64,000 nucleotides of DNA from Amycolatopsis sp. MtRt-6 (GTDB lineage Bacteria; Actinomycetota; Actinomycetes; Mycobacteriales; Pseudonocardiaceae). Shown here piece after piece: positions 16,872 to 25,361 of this stretch. Where the stretch lies: NCBI RefSeq assembly GCF_017308975.1, contig NZ_JADWPD010000018.1, positions 124,001 through 188,000 of the forward strand, in the 5' to 3' direction. The position numbers were made by a program, and so were the translations under genes. Each line of letters begins with the position of its first letter. Position 1 is the stretch's first letter. Under the pieces are notes generated by a model. The model did no database searches. It was given only the letters and a program-made list of their open reading frames with translations, and was not told where the DNA came from.

Positions 16872-17990
16872 GTGACCGCAATCGATCTCCCGCCGAGCCT
16901 GCTCGCCACGTTGCCGGGCAGCTCCTACACCGATCCGGCGATCTTCGCGCTGGAGCAGGCGAAGATCTTCGAAGCGGACTGGTTCTGCGCCGTGCGCAGC
17001 GCCGACCTCGCCGGGCCCGGGGCGTTCGAGACCGTCCAGATCGGCAAGGAGAGCGTGCTCGTCTCGCGGGGCCGGGACGGGAAGCTGAACGCGTTCCTCA
17101 ACGTCTGCCGCCACCGCGGTGCCCGGCTGTGCACGTCCGAAACCGGTACCGTCAAGCGGGCCTTCCAGTGCCCGTACCACGCCTGGACGTACGGCCTCGA
17201 CGGCAAGCTGATCGCCGCCCCGAACCTCACCGGGATGCCGGACGTCGACCGCACCGAGTTCGGCCTCACCCGGCTCCACCTGCGCGAGTGGCTCGGGTAC
17301 GCCTGGGTCTGCCTGGCCGACGAACCGCCGTCGTTCGAAGAGACCGTGATCGGAGCCGTCACCGAACGTCTCGGCGGCGCCAAGGAGATCGACGCCTACG
17401 GCATCGACGGCCTCGCTCTCGGCAAGCGCATCGAGTACGACGTGAAGGCGAACTGGAAGCAGATCATCGAGAACTTCATGGAGTGCTACCACTGCGCGAC
17501 GATCCACCCGGAGCTCACCGAGGTCCTCCCGGAGTTCGCCGACGGCTACGCCGCGCAGTACTACGTCGGCCACGGCGCCGAATTCGGCGGTGACATCAAG
17601 GGCTTCACCGTCGACGGCAGCGAAGGCGTCGACCGCCTGCCCGGTGTCACCGAAGCCCAGGACCGCAAGTACTACGCGATCACCATCAAGCCGGGCGTCT
17701 TCGTCAACCTCGTCCCGGACCACGTGATCCTGCACCGGATGTTCCCGCTGGCCCCGGACCGGACGCTGGTCCGCTGCGACTGGCTCTACCTGCCCGAAGT
17801 CGTCGAATCCGGGCGCGACCTGAGCCGCTCGGTCGAGCTGTTCCACCGCGTCAACCTGCAGGACTTCGAAGCCTGCGAACGCTGCCAGCTCGCGATGGAC
17901 TCGCGCTCCTACGTCAACGGCGGCGTGCTCGTGCCCAGCGAGCACCACATCGGTGCCTTCCACGACTGGGTGCGGGCGAGGCTGGCTTAG
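16872..17990 (+). CDS. gbcA: Rieske oxygenase alpha subunit, probable glycine betaine demethylase
   Basis: A 372-residue Rieske non-haem iron oxygenase. The N-terminal domain holds the cluster ligands CRHRGA (Cys79, His81) and CPYHAW (Cys100, His103). The catalytic domain holds the mononuclear-iron motif NFMECYHCATIHP, with the distal acidic ligand expected near NLQDFEACE. This organisation and the neighbourhood match GbcA-type enzymes, which remove one methyl group from glycine betaine to give dimethylglycine and formaldehyde. Carnitine or stachydrine oxygenases are related alternatives. GTG 16872 is preferred (GAGAGGA eight bases upstream); GTG 16809 is possible. The usual GbcB reductase is absent; the Rieske ferredoxin and reductase at 9444-10909 probably replace it. 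Confidence 0.85.
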   Translation: MTAIDLPPSLLATLPGSSYTDPAIFALEQAKIFEADWFCAVRSADLAGPGAFETVQIGKESVLVSRGRDGKLNAFLNVCRHRGARLCTSETGTVKRAFQCPYHAWTYGLDGKLIAAPNLTGMPDVDRTEFGLTRLHLREWLGYAWVCLADEPPSFEETVIGAVTERLGGAKEIDAYGIDGLALGKRIEYDVKANWKQIIENFMECYHCATIHPELTEVLPEFADGYAAQYYVGHGAEFGGDIKGFTVDGSEGVDRLPGVTEAQDRKYYAITIKPGVFVNLVPDHVILHRMFPLAPDRTLVRCDWLYLPEVVESGRDLSRSVELFHRVNLQDFEACERCQLAMDSRSYVNGGVLVPSEHHIGAFHDWVRARLA

Positions 17991-18634
17991 ATCAGCGCCC
18001 GGATGGCGGCCTCGAACCCGGTGACATGCTCCAGCGTCAACGCGGCCGCCTTCTCGGCGTCACCCTCGATGATCGCGGTGAGGAGCGGGACGTGCTCGTC
18101 GACGTGGCCGGCCATCCCGGACAGCCGGGGCACGAACACGCACCAGATGCGGGTCGCCAGGTTGTCGTACCGGATCAGCGTGTCCTCGAGGAACGGGTTG
18201 TGCACGCACCGGTAGATCGCCCGGTGCAGGGCGAGGTCGGTGCGCAGCAGCTCGGCGTTGTCCCCGGCCGGGACGCCCGCGTCGAGCTGTGTGCGCAGCT
18301 CGGTCAGCGTGGCCCGGTCGGTGTCCGTGGCCCGTGCGGCCGCGGCGGCCGTCGCCATCGGTTCCAGGGTGCGCCGGACCTCGGAGATGTGCGCGAGGTC
18401 GGAGATGTTGACGTCGGTGGCGAACGTCCCCCGCCGCGGGTAGGCGACGACCAGGCGTTCGGACTCCAGCCGTTTCAGCGCCTCGCGGATCGGCGTCCGG
18501 CCCATGCCGAGCGTGCTGCCGAGCTCCTCTTCGTTGAGCGGCGAGCCCGGCGGGATGTCCAGCATGACCAGGCGATCACGGACGAAGAGGTACGCCTGCT
18601 CCGCCAGCGACGGGGGATTGACCTGCGGGTGCAT
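17987..18634 (-). CDS. GntR-family (FadR/FCD type) regulator
   Basis: A 215-residue regulator with an N-terminal winged helix (PGSPLNEEELGSTLGMGRTPIREALKRLESERLV, residues about 28-65) and a C-terminal FCD effector domain with metal-binding-type histidines. It is divergent from the glyA-sox-purU operon and overlaps the oxygenase gene tail-to-tail by 4 bp. It probably controls demethylation of betaine-derived methylated glycines; the ligand is unknown. A TAGGCT hexamer (18642-18647) lies 7 nt before ATG 18634, so its mRNA may be leaderless. Confidence 0.87.
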   Translation of the reverse strand: MHPQVNPPSLAEQAYLFVRDRLVMLDIPPGSPLNEEELGSTLGMGRTPIREALKRLESERLVVAYPRRGTFATDVNISDLAHISEVRRTLEPMATAAAAARATDTDRATLTELRTQLDAGVPAGDNAELLRTDLALHRAIYRCVHNPFLEDTLIRYDNLATRIWCVFVPRLSGMAGHVDEHVPLLTAIIEGDAEKAAALTLEHVTGFEAAIRALI

Positions 18635-18657
18635 GGCGCTTAGCCTACATCGACGAT

Positions 18658-18667
18658 TGATATATCA
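18658..18667. promoter_or_regulatory. AT-rich palindrome, probable GntR operator
   Basis: TGATATATCA is a perfect 10-bp palindrome in the 58-bp gap between the divergent GntR and glyA genes and is strikingly AT-rich for this genome. FadR-type regulators often bind short palindromes of this kind. It is a candidate site for autoregulation and for control of the sox operon. Confidence 0.55.
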
Positions 18668-18692
18668 GAAGTCGACCACGGAAGGTTTCGCG

Positions 18693-19964
18693 ATGACCGC
18701 GACGATCGCCCCAGTGCTCAACCGCTCCCTGGCCGACTACGACCCGGCAGTGGCCGAGGCGATCGGCGCCGAGTTGCACCGGCAGCAGTCGACGCTGGAG
18801 ATGATCGCCTCCGAGAACTTCGCGCCGCTGTCCGTCCTGCAGGCCCAGGGCTCGGTGCTGACCAACAAGTACGCCGAGGGCTACCCCGGCCGCCGCTACT
18901 ACGGCGGCTGCGAGCACGTCGACGTCCTCGAACAGCTCGCCATCGACCGGGTCAAGGCGCTCTTCGGGGCCGGGTTCGCCAACGTCCAGCCGCATTCGGG
19001 CGCGCAGGCCAACGCGGCGGCGATGGCGGCGCTGCTGAAGCCCGGCGACAAGATCCTCGGCCTCTCGCTGGCCCACGGCGGCCACCTGACGCACGGCATG
19101 CGGATCAACTTCTCCGGCCTGCTCTACGACGTCGCCGCGTACGAAGTGTCCGAAAAGGACTATCGGGTCGACATGGCGGAAGTGGCCAGGCTCGCGAAGG
19201 AGCACCGGCCGAAGCTGATCATCGCCGGCTGGTCCGCGTACCCGCGGCAACTCGACTTCGCCCGGTTCCGTGAGATCGCCGACGAGATCGGCGCGTACCT
19301 CATGGTCGACATGGCGCACTTCGCCGGCCTGGTCGCCGCGGGCCTGCACCCGTCGCCGGTGCCGCACGCGCACGTCACGACGACCACCACCCACAAGACC
19401 CTCGGCGGCCCGCGCGGCGGCGTGGTGCTCACCGACGACGCGGGCCTGGCCAAGAAGGTCAACTCCGCCGTTTTCCCCGGTCAGCAGGGTGGTCCGCTCG
19501 AACACGTCATCGCGGCCAAGGCCGTCGCGTTCAAGATGGCTTCCGAGCCCGGGTTCCTGGAACGCCAGCAGCGCACGCTCCGCGGCGCGAAGATCCTGGC
19601 CGAGCGGCTCCTGGCCGGCGGGATCGACGTGCTGACCGGCGGCACCGACGTCCACCTGGTCCTCGTCGACCTGCGCGACTCGGAGCTCGACGGCAAGCAG
19701 GCCGAAGACCGGTTGCACGAGGTCGGCATCACGGTGAACCGGAACGCCGTCCCGTTCGACCCGCGGCCGCCGATGGTGACGTCCGGCCTCCGCATCGGCA
19801 CGCCGGCCCTGGCCACCCGCGGCTTCGGCGACACCGAGTTCCGCGAGGCCGCCGACGTCATCGCCGAGGCGTTGAAACCCGGCTTCGACGTCGAGAAGCT
19901 GCGGGCCCGTGTCACCGCGCTGGCCGAAGCGTTCCCGCTGTACCCCTCGGAGGGATCCCGATGA
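18693..19964 (+). CDS. glyA: Serine hydroxymethyltransferase (catabolic, sox-linked)
   Basis: A 423-residue PLP enzyme that interconverts glycine plus methylene-tetrahydrofolate with serine. Family motifs are intact: QQSTLEMIASENFAP, the NKYAEGYPGRRYYGG segment, and THKTLGGPRGG with PLP-binding Lys235. As the first gene of the operon it would consume the glycine and one-carbon units released by dimethylglycine and sarcosine oxidation. Most such genomes carry another housekeeping glyA, so this copy is probably induced with the pathway. The stop overlaps the soxB start (ATGA). Confidence 0.93.
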   Translation: MTATIAPVLNRSLADYDPAVAEAIGAELHRQQSTLEMIASENFAPLSVLQAQGSVLTNKYAEGYPGRRYYGGCEHVDVLEQLAIDRVKALFGAGFANVQPHSGAQANAAAMAALLKPGDKILGLSLAHGGHLTHGMRINFSGLLYDVAAYEVSEKDYRVDMAEVARLAKEHRPKLIIAGWSAYPRQLDFARFREIADEIGAYLMVDMAHFAGLVAAGLHPSPVPHAHVTTTTTHKTLGGPRGGVVLTDDAGLAKKVNSAVFPGQQGGPLEHVIAAKAVAFKMASEPGFLERQQRTLRGAKILAERLLAGGIDVLTGGTDVHLVLVDLRDSELDGKQAEDRLHEVGITVNRNAVPFDPRPPMVTSGLRIGTPALATRGFGDTEFREAADVIAEALKPGFDVEKLRARVTALAEAFPLYPSEGSR

Positions 19965-21172
19965 CCGACCTGCCGGAGCACCCGGACTTCCTCTGGGACA
20001 ACCCCGACCCGAAGAAGGCCTACGACGTCGTCGTCGTGGGCGGCGGCGGGCACGGCCTCGCCACCGCCTACTACCTGGCCAAGCAAGGCATCACGAACGT
20101 GGCCGTGCTGGAGAAGGGCTGGCTCGCCGGCGGCAACATGGCCCGCAACACCACGATCATCCGCTCGAACTACCTCTGGGACGAGAGCTCCGGCATCTAC
20201 GAGCACTCCCTCAAGCTGTGGGAAGGCCTCGAAGCGGACCTCGGCTACCCGATCCTGTTCAGCCAGCGCGGGGTGCTCAACCTCGCGCACAGCCTGCAGG
20301 ACGTCCGCGACAGCGTCCGCCGCGTCGAGGCCAACAAGCTCAACGGCATCGACGCCGAATGGGTGGACGCCGACGGGGTCAAGGAGATCTGCCCGATCGT
20401 CAACACCTCGCCGGACGTCCGCTACCCGGTCCTCGGCGCGACCTTCCAGCCGCGTGCCGGCATCGCGAAGCACGACTACGTGGCCTGGGGCTTCGCGCGG
20501 GCCGCGCACGCACTGGGCGTCGACCTGATCCAGAACTGCGAGGTCACCGGGATCACGACGAACAGCGGCCGGGTCACCGGTGTCGAGACGTCGAGGGGCC
20601 GGATCGCCGCGGGCAAGGTGGCGCTGTGCGCGGCCGGGCACACGTCCGTGCTGGCGAAGATGGTCGGGCTCGACCTGCCGCTGACGTCGCATCCGTTGCA
20701 GGCGCTCGTTTCGGAGCTGCTCGAACCGATCCACCCGACGGTCGTCATGTCGAACGCCGTGCACGTCTACGTTTCCCAGGCGCACAAGGGTGAGCTGGTC
20801 ATGGGTGCCGGCATCGACAGCTACAACGGCTACGGCCAGCGCGGCTCGTTCCACATCATCGAACAGCAGATGGCGGCCGCGCTGGAGCTGTTCCCGGTGT
20901 TCGCGCGGGCGCACCTGCTGCGGACCTGGGCCGGGATCGTCGACACCAGCCCGGACGCCTCGCCGATCATCGGGCTCACGCCGGTGGAGAACCTGTTCCT
21001 CAACTGCGGCTGGGGCACCGGCGGCTTCAAGGCCACCCCCGGAGTCGGGGACGTCTTCGCGCAGACCATCGCGCGCGGCAAGCCGCACGAGTACGCCGAG
21101 CCCTTCACCCTCGACCGGTTCACCACCGGTGCCCTCGTCGACGAGCACGGCGCCGCCGCCGTCGCGCACTGA
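19961..21172 (+). CDS. soxB: Sarcosine oxidase beta subunit
   Basis: A 403-residue catalytic subunit of heterotetrameric sarcosine oxidase. The N-terminal FAD motif is VVVVGGGGHGLATAYYLAKQ. RAGIAKHDYVAWG contains His171, aligned by position with the histidine that covalently binds FMN in characterised enzymes. C-terminal FLNCGWGTGGFKATP is the usual flavin-binding end. It oxidises sarcosine to the imine; electrons pass to the alpha subunit and the methylene group goes to tetrahydrofolate. It is coupled to glyA by a 4-bp overlap. Confidence 0.93.
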   Translation: MTDLPEHPDFLWDNPDPKKAYDVVVVGGGGHGLATAYYLAKQGITNVAVLEKGWLAGGNMARNTTIIRSNYLWDESSGIYEHSLKLWEGLEADLGYPILFSQRGVLNLAHSLQDVRDSVRRVEANKLNGIDAEWVDADGVKEICPIVNTSPDVRYPVLGATFQPRAGIAKHDYVAWGFARAAHALGVDLIQNCEVTGITTNSGRVTGVETSRGRIAAGKVALCAAGHTSVLAKMVGLDLPLTSHPLQALVSELLEPIHPTVVMSNAVHVYVSQAHKGELVMGAGIDSYNGYGQRGSFHIIEQQMAAALELFPVFARAHLLRTWAGIVDTSPDASPIIGLTPVENLFLNCGWGTGGFKATPGVGDVFAQTIARGKPHEYAEPFTLDRFTTGALVDEHGAAAVAH

Positions 21173-21196
21173 GTCGTCCAAAAGCAGGAGTTTCCG

Positions 21197-21475
21197 ATGC
21201 AGCTGATCCCCTGCCCCTGGTGCGGGCCGCGCGAGGAAGCCGAGTTCCACTACGGCGGCCAAGCGCACGTCGCCTACCCGGCGGACCCGGCCGCACTGTC
21301 CGATGAGGACTGGGCGAAATTCGTCTTCTTCCGCGAGAACCCGAGCGGGCCGTTCGCCGAGCGGTGGAGCCACTCCGCGGGCTGCCGCCGCTGGTTCAAC
21401 GCCGTCCGCGACACCCGCACCCACGAACTGAAGGCGGTCTACCGCCTCGACGAGCCGAGGCCGGTGATCCCGTGA
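21197..21475 (+). CDS. soxD: Sarcosine oxidase delta subunit
   Basis: A 92-residue zinc-binding small subunit. IPCPWCGPREEAEFHYGG supplies two zinc cysteines and a His, with further candidates at HSAGCRRW. The delta subunit plays a structural role in the alpha-beta-gamma-delta enzyme. GTGA overlap with soxA shows translational coupling, and AGCAGGAG lies upstream of the ATG. Order soxB-D-A-G matches the canonical operon. Confidence 0.92.
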   Translation: MQLIPCPWCGPREEAEFHYGGQAHVAYPADPAALSDEDWAKFVFFRENPSGPFAERWSHSAGCRRWFNAVRDTRTHELKAVYRLDEPRPVIP

Positions 21476-24009
21476 CCCGACTGTCCGGCGTCCCGCTCAA
21501 GTTCACCTTCGACGGCCGCGAGCTGACCGGTTTCCTCGGCGACACCCTGGCGTCCGCGTTGCTGGCCAACGGCATCCACCAGGTCGCGACCAGCATCAAG
21601 TACGGCCGGCCGCGCGGCATCGTCGGCGCCGGCGTCGAGGACTCGAACGCACTGGTCCAGATCGAAGCGCCGTTCCCGGAGCCGATGCTGTCCGCGACCA
21701 CCGTCGAGCTGTACGACGGCCTGGTCGCCCGCGGCCTGCGCGGTCAGGGCCGGCTGGCCGCCGAGCCGGACCCGGCGCGCTACGACGCCAAGCACGCCCA
21801 CTGCGACGTCCTGGTCATCGGTGCCGGACCCGCGGGCCGCGCGGCCGCTGCCGCCGCGTCCGGCCGGGTCCTGCTCGTGGACGACCAGCCCGGCGGCGAG
21901 GCTCCCGAGGGCGTCCGGTTCCTCTCGCGCACCACGGCGTTCGGCATCTACGACGACGGGTTCGTGCTCGCCCTCGAACGCCGGGGCGAACCCGCGGCTC
22001 CGGAGCGCGTCTCGCGGCAGCGGGTCTGGCGGATCCGGGCGAAGCGGATCGTCATCGCCACCGGCGCCCACGAGCGGCCGATCGTCTTCCCGGACAACGA
22101 CCGCCCCGGCATCATGCTCGCGTCGGCCGCGCGGACGTACCTGACCCGGTATGGCGTCCTGGCCGGGCAGCGCGTGGTCGTGTTCACCACCAACGACTCC
22201 GCGCTCGACGCCGCGTCCGAACTGGCCGGGGCCGGGGCCGAGATCGTGCGGATCGTCGACGCCCGCGAGGGCTACGGCGTCATCGGCACCGACGGCGACT
22301 GCCACATCACAGCCGCCCACGTGGCTCCGCTGGGCTCGCTGGAAGGGGAGCGGGTGCCGTGTGACCTGCTGCTCGTGTCCGGTGGCTGGAACCCGGCGGT
22401 GCACCTCTACAGCCAGGCCCGCGGCACCCTCCGGTACTCCTCGGAACTCGGCGCGTACGTCCCGGCCGGTGACCTGCCGAACGTGACCGTCGTGGGCGCG
22501 GCGGCGGGCGAAGGCCTGCCGGAGACGAAGGTGCTTTGGCAGGTGCCCGCGCCCGAGTCCGAAGTGGACACCCGGTTCGTGGACCAGCAGCGCGACGCCA
22601 CCGTGTCCGACGTCCTGCGGGCCACCGGCGCCGGGCTGCGCTCGCTGGAGCACGTCAAGCGCTACACGACCATCGGCACCGCGCACGACCAGGGCAAGAC
22701 GTCCGGCATGCTCGCCGCGGGCATCACCGCCGAGGCACTCGGCGTCGACCTCGCCGACCGCCGGCCGACGACGTTCCGGCCGCCGTACACGCCGGTGTCG
22801 TTCGCCGCGCTCGCCGGGCGGAACCGCGGCGAGCTGCACGACCCCGTGCGCGTCACGACGATCCACCCGTGCCACGTCGAGCACGGTGCCGAGTTCGAGA
22901 ACGTCGGCCAGTGGAAGCGGCCGTGGTACTACCCGCGGCCCGGCGAGTCGATGGCCGACGCCGTCCTGCGCGAATGCCGCGCCGCCCGAAACGACGTCGC
23001 GTGCATGGACGGCTCCACGCTGGGCAAGATCGACGTCCAGGGCCCGGACGCCGGCTGGTTCCTCGACATGCTCTACACGAACATGATGAGCACCCTCAAG
23101 GTCGGCCGGATCCGCTACGGCGTGATGTGCGGCGTCGACGGCATGGTGATCGACGACGGCACGGTCATCCGCGTCGGCGAGGAGCGGTTCCTGGTCACCA
23201 CGACCACCGGCAACGCGGCGAAGATCCTCGAGTGGATGGAGGAGTGGCTCCAGACGGAGTGGCCGCACCGGCGCGTCTTCGCGACGTCGGTCACCGAGCA
23301 CTGGACGACGATCCCGCTGGTCGGCCCGCGTTCGCGGGAGGTCCTCGGCCGCCTGGCGCCGGACCTGGACGTCTCCAACGAGGCCTTCGGGTTCATGACC
23401 TGGCAGGACGCCGAGGTCGCCGGACTCAAGGCCCGGGTCTGCCGGATCAGCTTCTCCGGCGAGCTGGCGTACGAGATCAACGTCCCGTCGTGGCACGGGC
23501 CCGCGCTCTGGCAGTCCATAGTGGACCAGGGAGCCACGCCGTACGGCACCGAGACCATGCACGTCCTGCGTGCCGAAAAGGGTTACCCGATCATCGGCCA
23601 GGACACCGACGGCACGGTCACCCCGCAGGACCTCGGCATGTCGTGGGCGGTGTCGAAGAAGAAGGCCGACTTCATCGGCAAGCGGTCGTTCGCCCGCGCG
23701 GAGAACACCCGGCCGGACCGCAAGCACTTCGTCGGGCTGCTGCCGGTCGATCCGTCGGTGCTGCTGCCGGAAGGCGCGCAGATCATCGAATCGGAACTCG
23801 TACCCGAGCCACCGGTGCGGATGCTCGGCCACGTCACCTCCAGCTACGACAGCGCCGCCCTCGGGCGCACCTTCGCGCTGGCGTTGGTGCGCTCGGGCCG
23901 CGAGCGGATCGGCGAGACGCTGTACGTGCCGGTCGGCGACCAGGTGGTGCCGGTCACCGTCACCGAATCCGTCCTCTTCGACAAGGAAGGAGCCCGCCGT
24001 GACGGTTGA
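21472..24009 (+). CDS. soxA: Sarcosine oxidase alpha subunit
   Basis: An 845-residue alpha subunit. The N-terminal 2Fe-2S-like ferredoxin fold (about 1-90) is followed by a nucleotide-binding oxidoreductase module (VLVIGAGPAGRAAAAAA, about 107-420) that binds NAD, and a C-terminal GcvT-like tetrahydrofolate module (about 470-845; FLDMLYTNMMSTLKVGRIRYG, AEKGYPIIGQDTDGTVTP). The GcvT part captures formaldehyde equivalents as methylene-THF. It is somewhat shorter than the roughly 950-residue enzymes of Arthrobacter or Corynebacterium; the shortening appears to lie in the nucleotide-binding half. GTG 21472 overlaps soxD. Confidence 0.92.
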   Translation: MTRLSGVPLKFTFDGRELTGFLGDTLASALLANGIHQVATSIKYGRPRGIVGAGVEDSNALVQIEAPFPEPMLSATTVELYDGLVARGLRGQGRLAAEPDPARYDAKHAHCDVLVIGAGPAGRAAAAAASGRVLLVDDQPGGEAPEGVRFLSRTTAFGIYDDGFVLALERRGEPAAPERVSRQRVWRIRAKRIVIATGAHERPIVFPDNDRPGIMLASAARTYLTRYGVLAGQRVVVFTTNDSALDAASELAGAGAEIVRIVDAREGYGVIGTDGDCHITAAHVAPLGSLEGERVPCDLLLVSGGWNPAVHLYSQARGTLRYSSELGAYVPAGDLPNVTVVGAAAGEGLPETKVLWQVPAPESEVDTRFVDQQRDATVSDVLRATGAGLRSLEHVKRYTTIGTAHDQGKTSGMLAAGITAEALGVDLADRRPTTFRPPYTPVSFAALAGRNRGELHDPVRVTTIHPCHVEHGAEFENVGQWKRPWYYPRPGESMADAVLRECRAARNDVACMDGSTLGKIDVQGPDAGWFLDMLYTNMMSTLKVGRIRYGVMCGVDGMVIDDGTVIRVGEERFLVTTTTGNAAKILEWMEEWLQTEWPHRRVFATSVTEHWTTIPLVGPRSREVLGRLAPDLDVSNEAFGFMTWQDAEVAGLKARVCRISFSGELAYEINVPSWHGPALWQSIVDQGATPYGTETMHVLRAEKGYPIIGQDTDGTVTPQDLGMSWAVSKKKADFIGKRSFARAENTRPDRKHFVGLLPVDPSVLLPEGAQIIESELVPEPPVRMLGHVTSSYDSAALGRTFALALVRSGRERIGETLYVPVGDQVVPVTVTESVLFDKEGARRDG

Positions 24010-24511
24010 CGCGGTCCACGAACCGTTCCGCACCCAGCTCACCGTCCGCCTCCGCGAAGGCGACACGCTTCTCGGCGTCCCCTTGCCAGGCCCGTGCACC
24101 TTCACCAGCGGCAACGGCGTCGACATCCTCTGGATGGGCCCCGACGAGTACCTCGTGCTCGCCGGACCCGGCCGCCAGGCCGAACTGGAAGCGGCCCTTT
24201 CCCCGGAATGCGACGCCGTGGTGGACGTCTCGGCGCAGCGCAACGTCTATCGGCTCAGCGGGTCTCCGGCGCCTAGGGATAAATGTCCCAATGATGTGAC
24301 ACTTAAGCATAGGGTGGTCGAGGTGCTCGCCCACGGATGCTCGATCGATCTGGAGATGGCGCCGCCGGGTACGTGCGTGCAGACCTTGCTGGCGCGCACC
24401 GGAATCGTGCTGATGGTCCGGGAAGACGACTTCACGATTCTCGTGCGGCAGTCCTTTTCGGGCTACTTCGAAGCCTGGCTGGCCGACGCGAGCTTGGAGT
24501 ACGTCTCGTGA
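23999..24511 (+). CDS. soxG: Sarcosine oxidase gamma subunit with an unusual internal insertion
   Basis: A 170-residue gamma subunit, a GcvT-related small subunit. Typical segments are ILWMGPDEYLVLAGPG, VVDVSAQRNVYRLSG, LAHGCSIDLEMAPPGTC and the RQSFSGYFEAWL end. Between RLSGSPA and VVEVLAHGC, where relatives run almost directly on, there are about 13 extra residues (PRDKCPNDVTLKH) encoded by an AT-rich stretch flanked by TAGGG direct repeats (24274-24314). The frame is preserved, so the product is probably full length, but the added loop could affect folding. GTG 23999 overlaps soxA by 11 bp; the stop overlaps purU by 3 bp. Confidence 0.88.
   Translation: MTVDAVHEPFRTQLTVRLREGDTLLGVPLPGPCTFTSGNGVDILWMGPDEYLVLAGPGRQAELEAALSPECDAVVDVSAQRNVYRLSGSPAPRDKCPNDVTLKHRVVEVLAHGCSIDLEMAPPGTCVQTLLARTGIVLMVREDDFTILVRQSFSGYFEAWLADASLEYVS
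24274..24314 (+). repeat. AT-rich insertion with 5-bp direct repeats inside soxG
   Basis: TAGGG at 24274-24278 recurs at 24310-24314, exactly 36 bp later. The segment between is about 60 percent A+T in a roughly 70 percent G+C gene and adds 12 codons without a stop. The layout resembles a small insertion with target duplication. No homologue is visible elsewhere in the window. Confidence 0.5.
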
Positions 24512-25350
24512 CCTTCACCCTGACCCTCAAGTGCCCCGAACGCTCGGGAATCGTGCACGCCGTCACGACGTTCCTCGTCGGGCAGGGCTGCGACATCGTC
24601 GAGCACCAGCAGTTCGACGACGACGTCCGCGGCTCGCTGTTCCTGCGCACGTCCTTCACCTGCACCGAGCAGGCCACAGTGGACGACCTGACCCGCGCGT
24701 TCACGTCGGTGGCCGGCGACTTCGGCATGGAGTTCGAGTTCTCCGACGGCACCCCGCCGCGGATCCTCGTCATGGTCTCGAAGTTCGGCCACTGCCTCAA
24801 CGACCTGCTGTTCCGCTGGCGCGCGGGCGGCCTCGGTGCGGAGATCGCCGTCGTCGTCTCGAACCACGAGGACCTGCGGCCGATGGCCGAGGCCGCCGGG
24901 GTGCCGTTCGTGCACGTCCCGGTGACGCCGGACACCAAGCCGGAGGCCGAGCAGCGGCTCCTGGACCTGGTCGGGGAGTACGAGGCCGATCTCGTCGTGC
25001 TGGCCCGGTACATGCAGGTGCTGTCCAACGAGCTGTGCCAGAAGCTCGAAGGTCGCGCGATCAACATCCACCACTCGTTCCTGCCCGGCTTCAAGGGCGC
25101 CAAGCCCTACCACCAGGCCTACGACCGCGGCGTCAAGTACGTCGGCGCGACCGCGCACTACGTCACGCCCGACCTCGACGAGGGCCCGATCATCGAGCAG
25201 GAGGTCCAGCGCGTCGACCACACGTACTCGCCGCGCGAGCTGGTGACCGTCGGCCGCGACGCCGAAGCCCTGGCCCTGTCCCGCGCGGTGCGCTGGCACT
25301 GCGAACGCCGCGTTCTGCTCAACGGCAACAGCACCGTCGTCTTCCGTTAG
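24508..25350 (+). CDS. purU: Formyltetrahydrofolate deformylase
   Basis: A 280-residue PurU, which hydrolyses 10-formyl-THF to formate and THF. It has an N-terminal ACT domain (about 1-80, LKCPERSGIVHAVTTFLVG) and a formyltransferase-like catalytic domain with ILVMVSKFGHCLNDLL, the catalytic INIHHSFLPGFKGAKPY and HYVTPDLDEGPIIEQ (Asn, His and Asp of the active site). Here it would recycle the folate loaded by the sarcosine and dimethylglycine demethylations. GTG 24508 overlaps the soxG stop (GTGA). Confidence 0.92.
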   Translation: MTFTLTLKCPERSGIVHAVTTFLVGQGCDIVEHQQFDDDVRGSLFLRTSFTCTEQATVDDLTRAFTSVAGDFGMEFEFSDGTPPRILVMVSKFGHCLNDLLFRWRAGGLGAEIAVVVSNHEDLRPMAEAAGVPFVHVPVTPDTKPEAEQRLLDLVGEYEADLVVLARYMQVLSNELCQKLEGRAINIHHSFLPGFKGAKPYHQAYDRGVKYVGATAHYVTPDLDEGPIIEQEVQRVDHTYSPRELVTVGRDAEALALSRAVRWHCERRVLLNGNSTVVFR

Positions 25351-25361
25351 GAGTTCCCGCC

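Noticed and set aside
24274..24314. A disabling mutation making soxG a pseudogene
   Set aside because: The insertion keeps the frame, adds no stop, and both flanks and the downstream purU coupling are intact.
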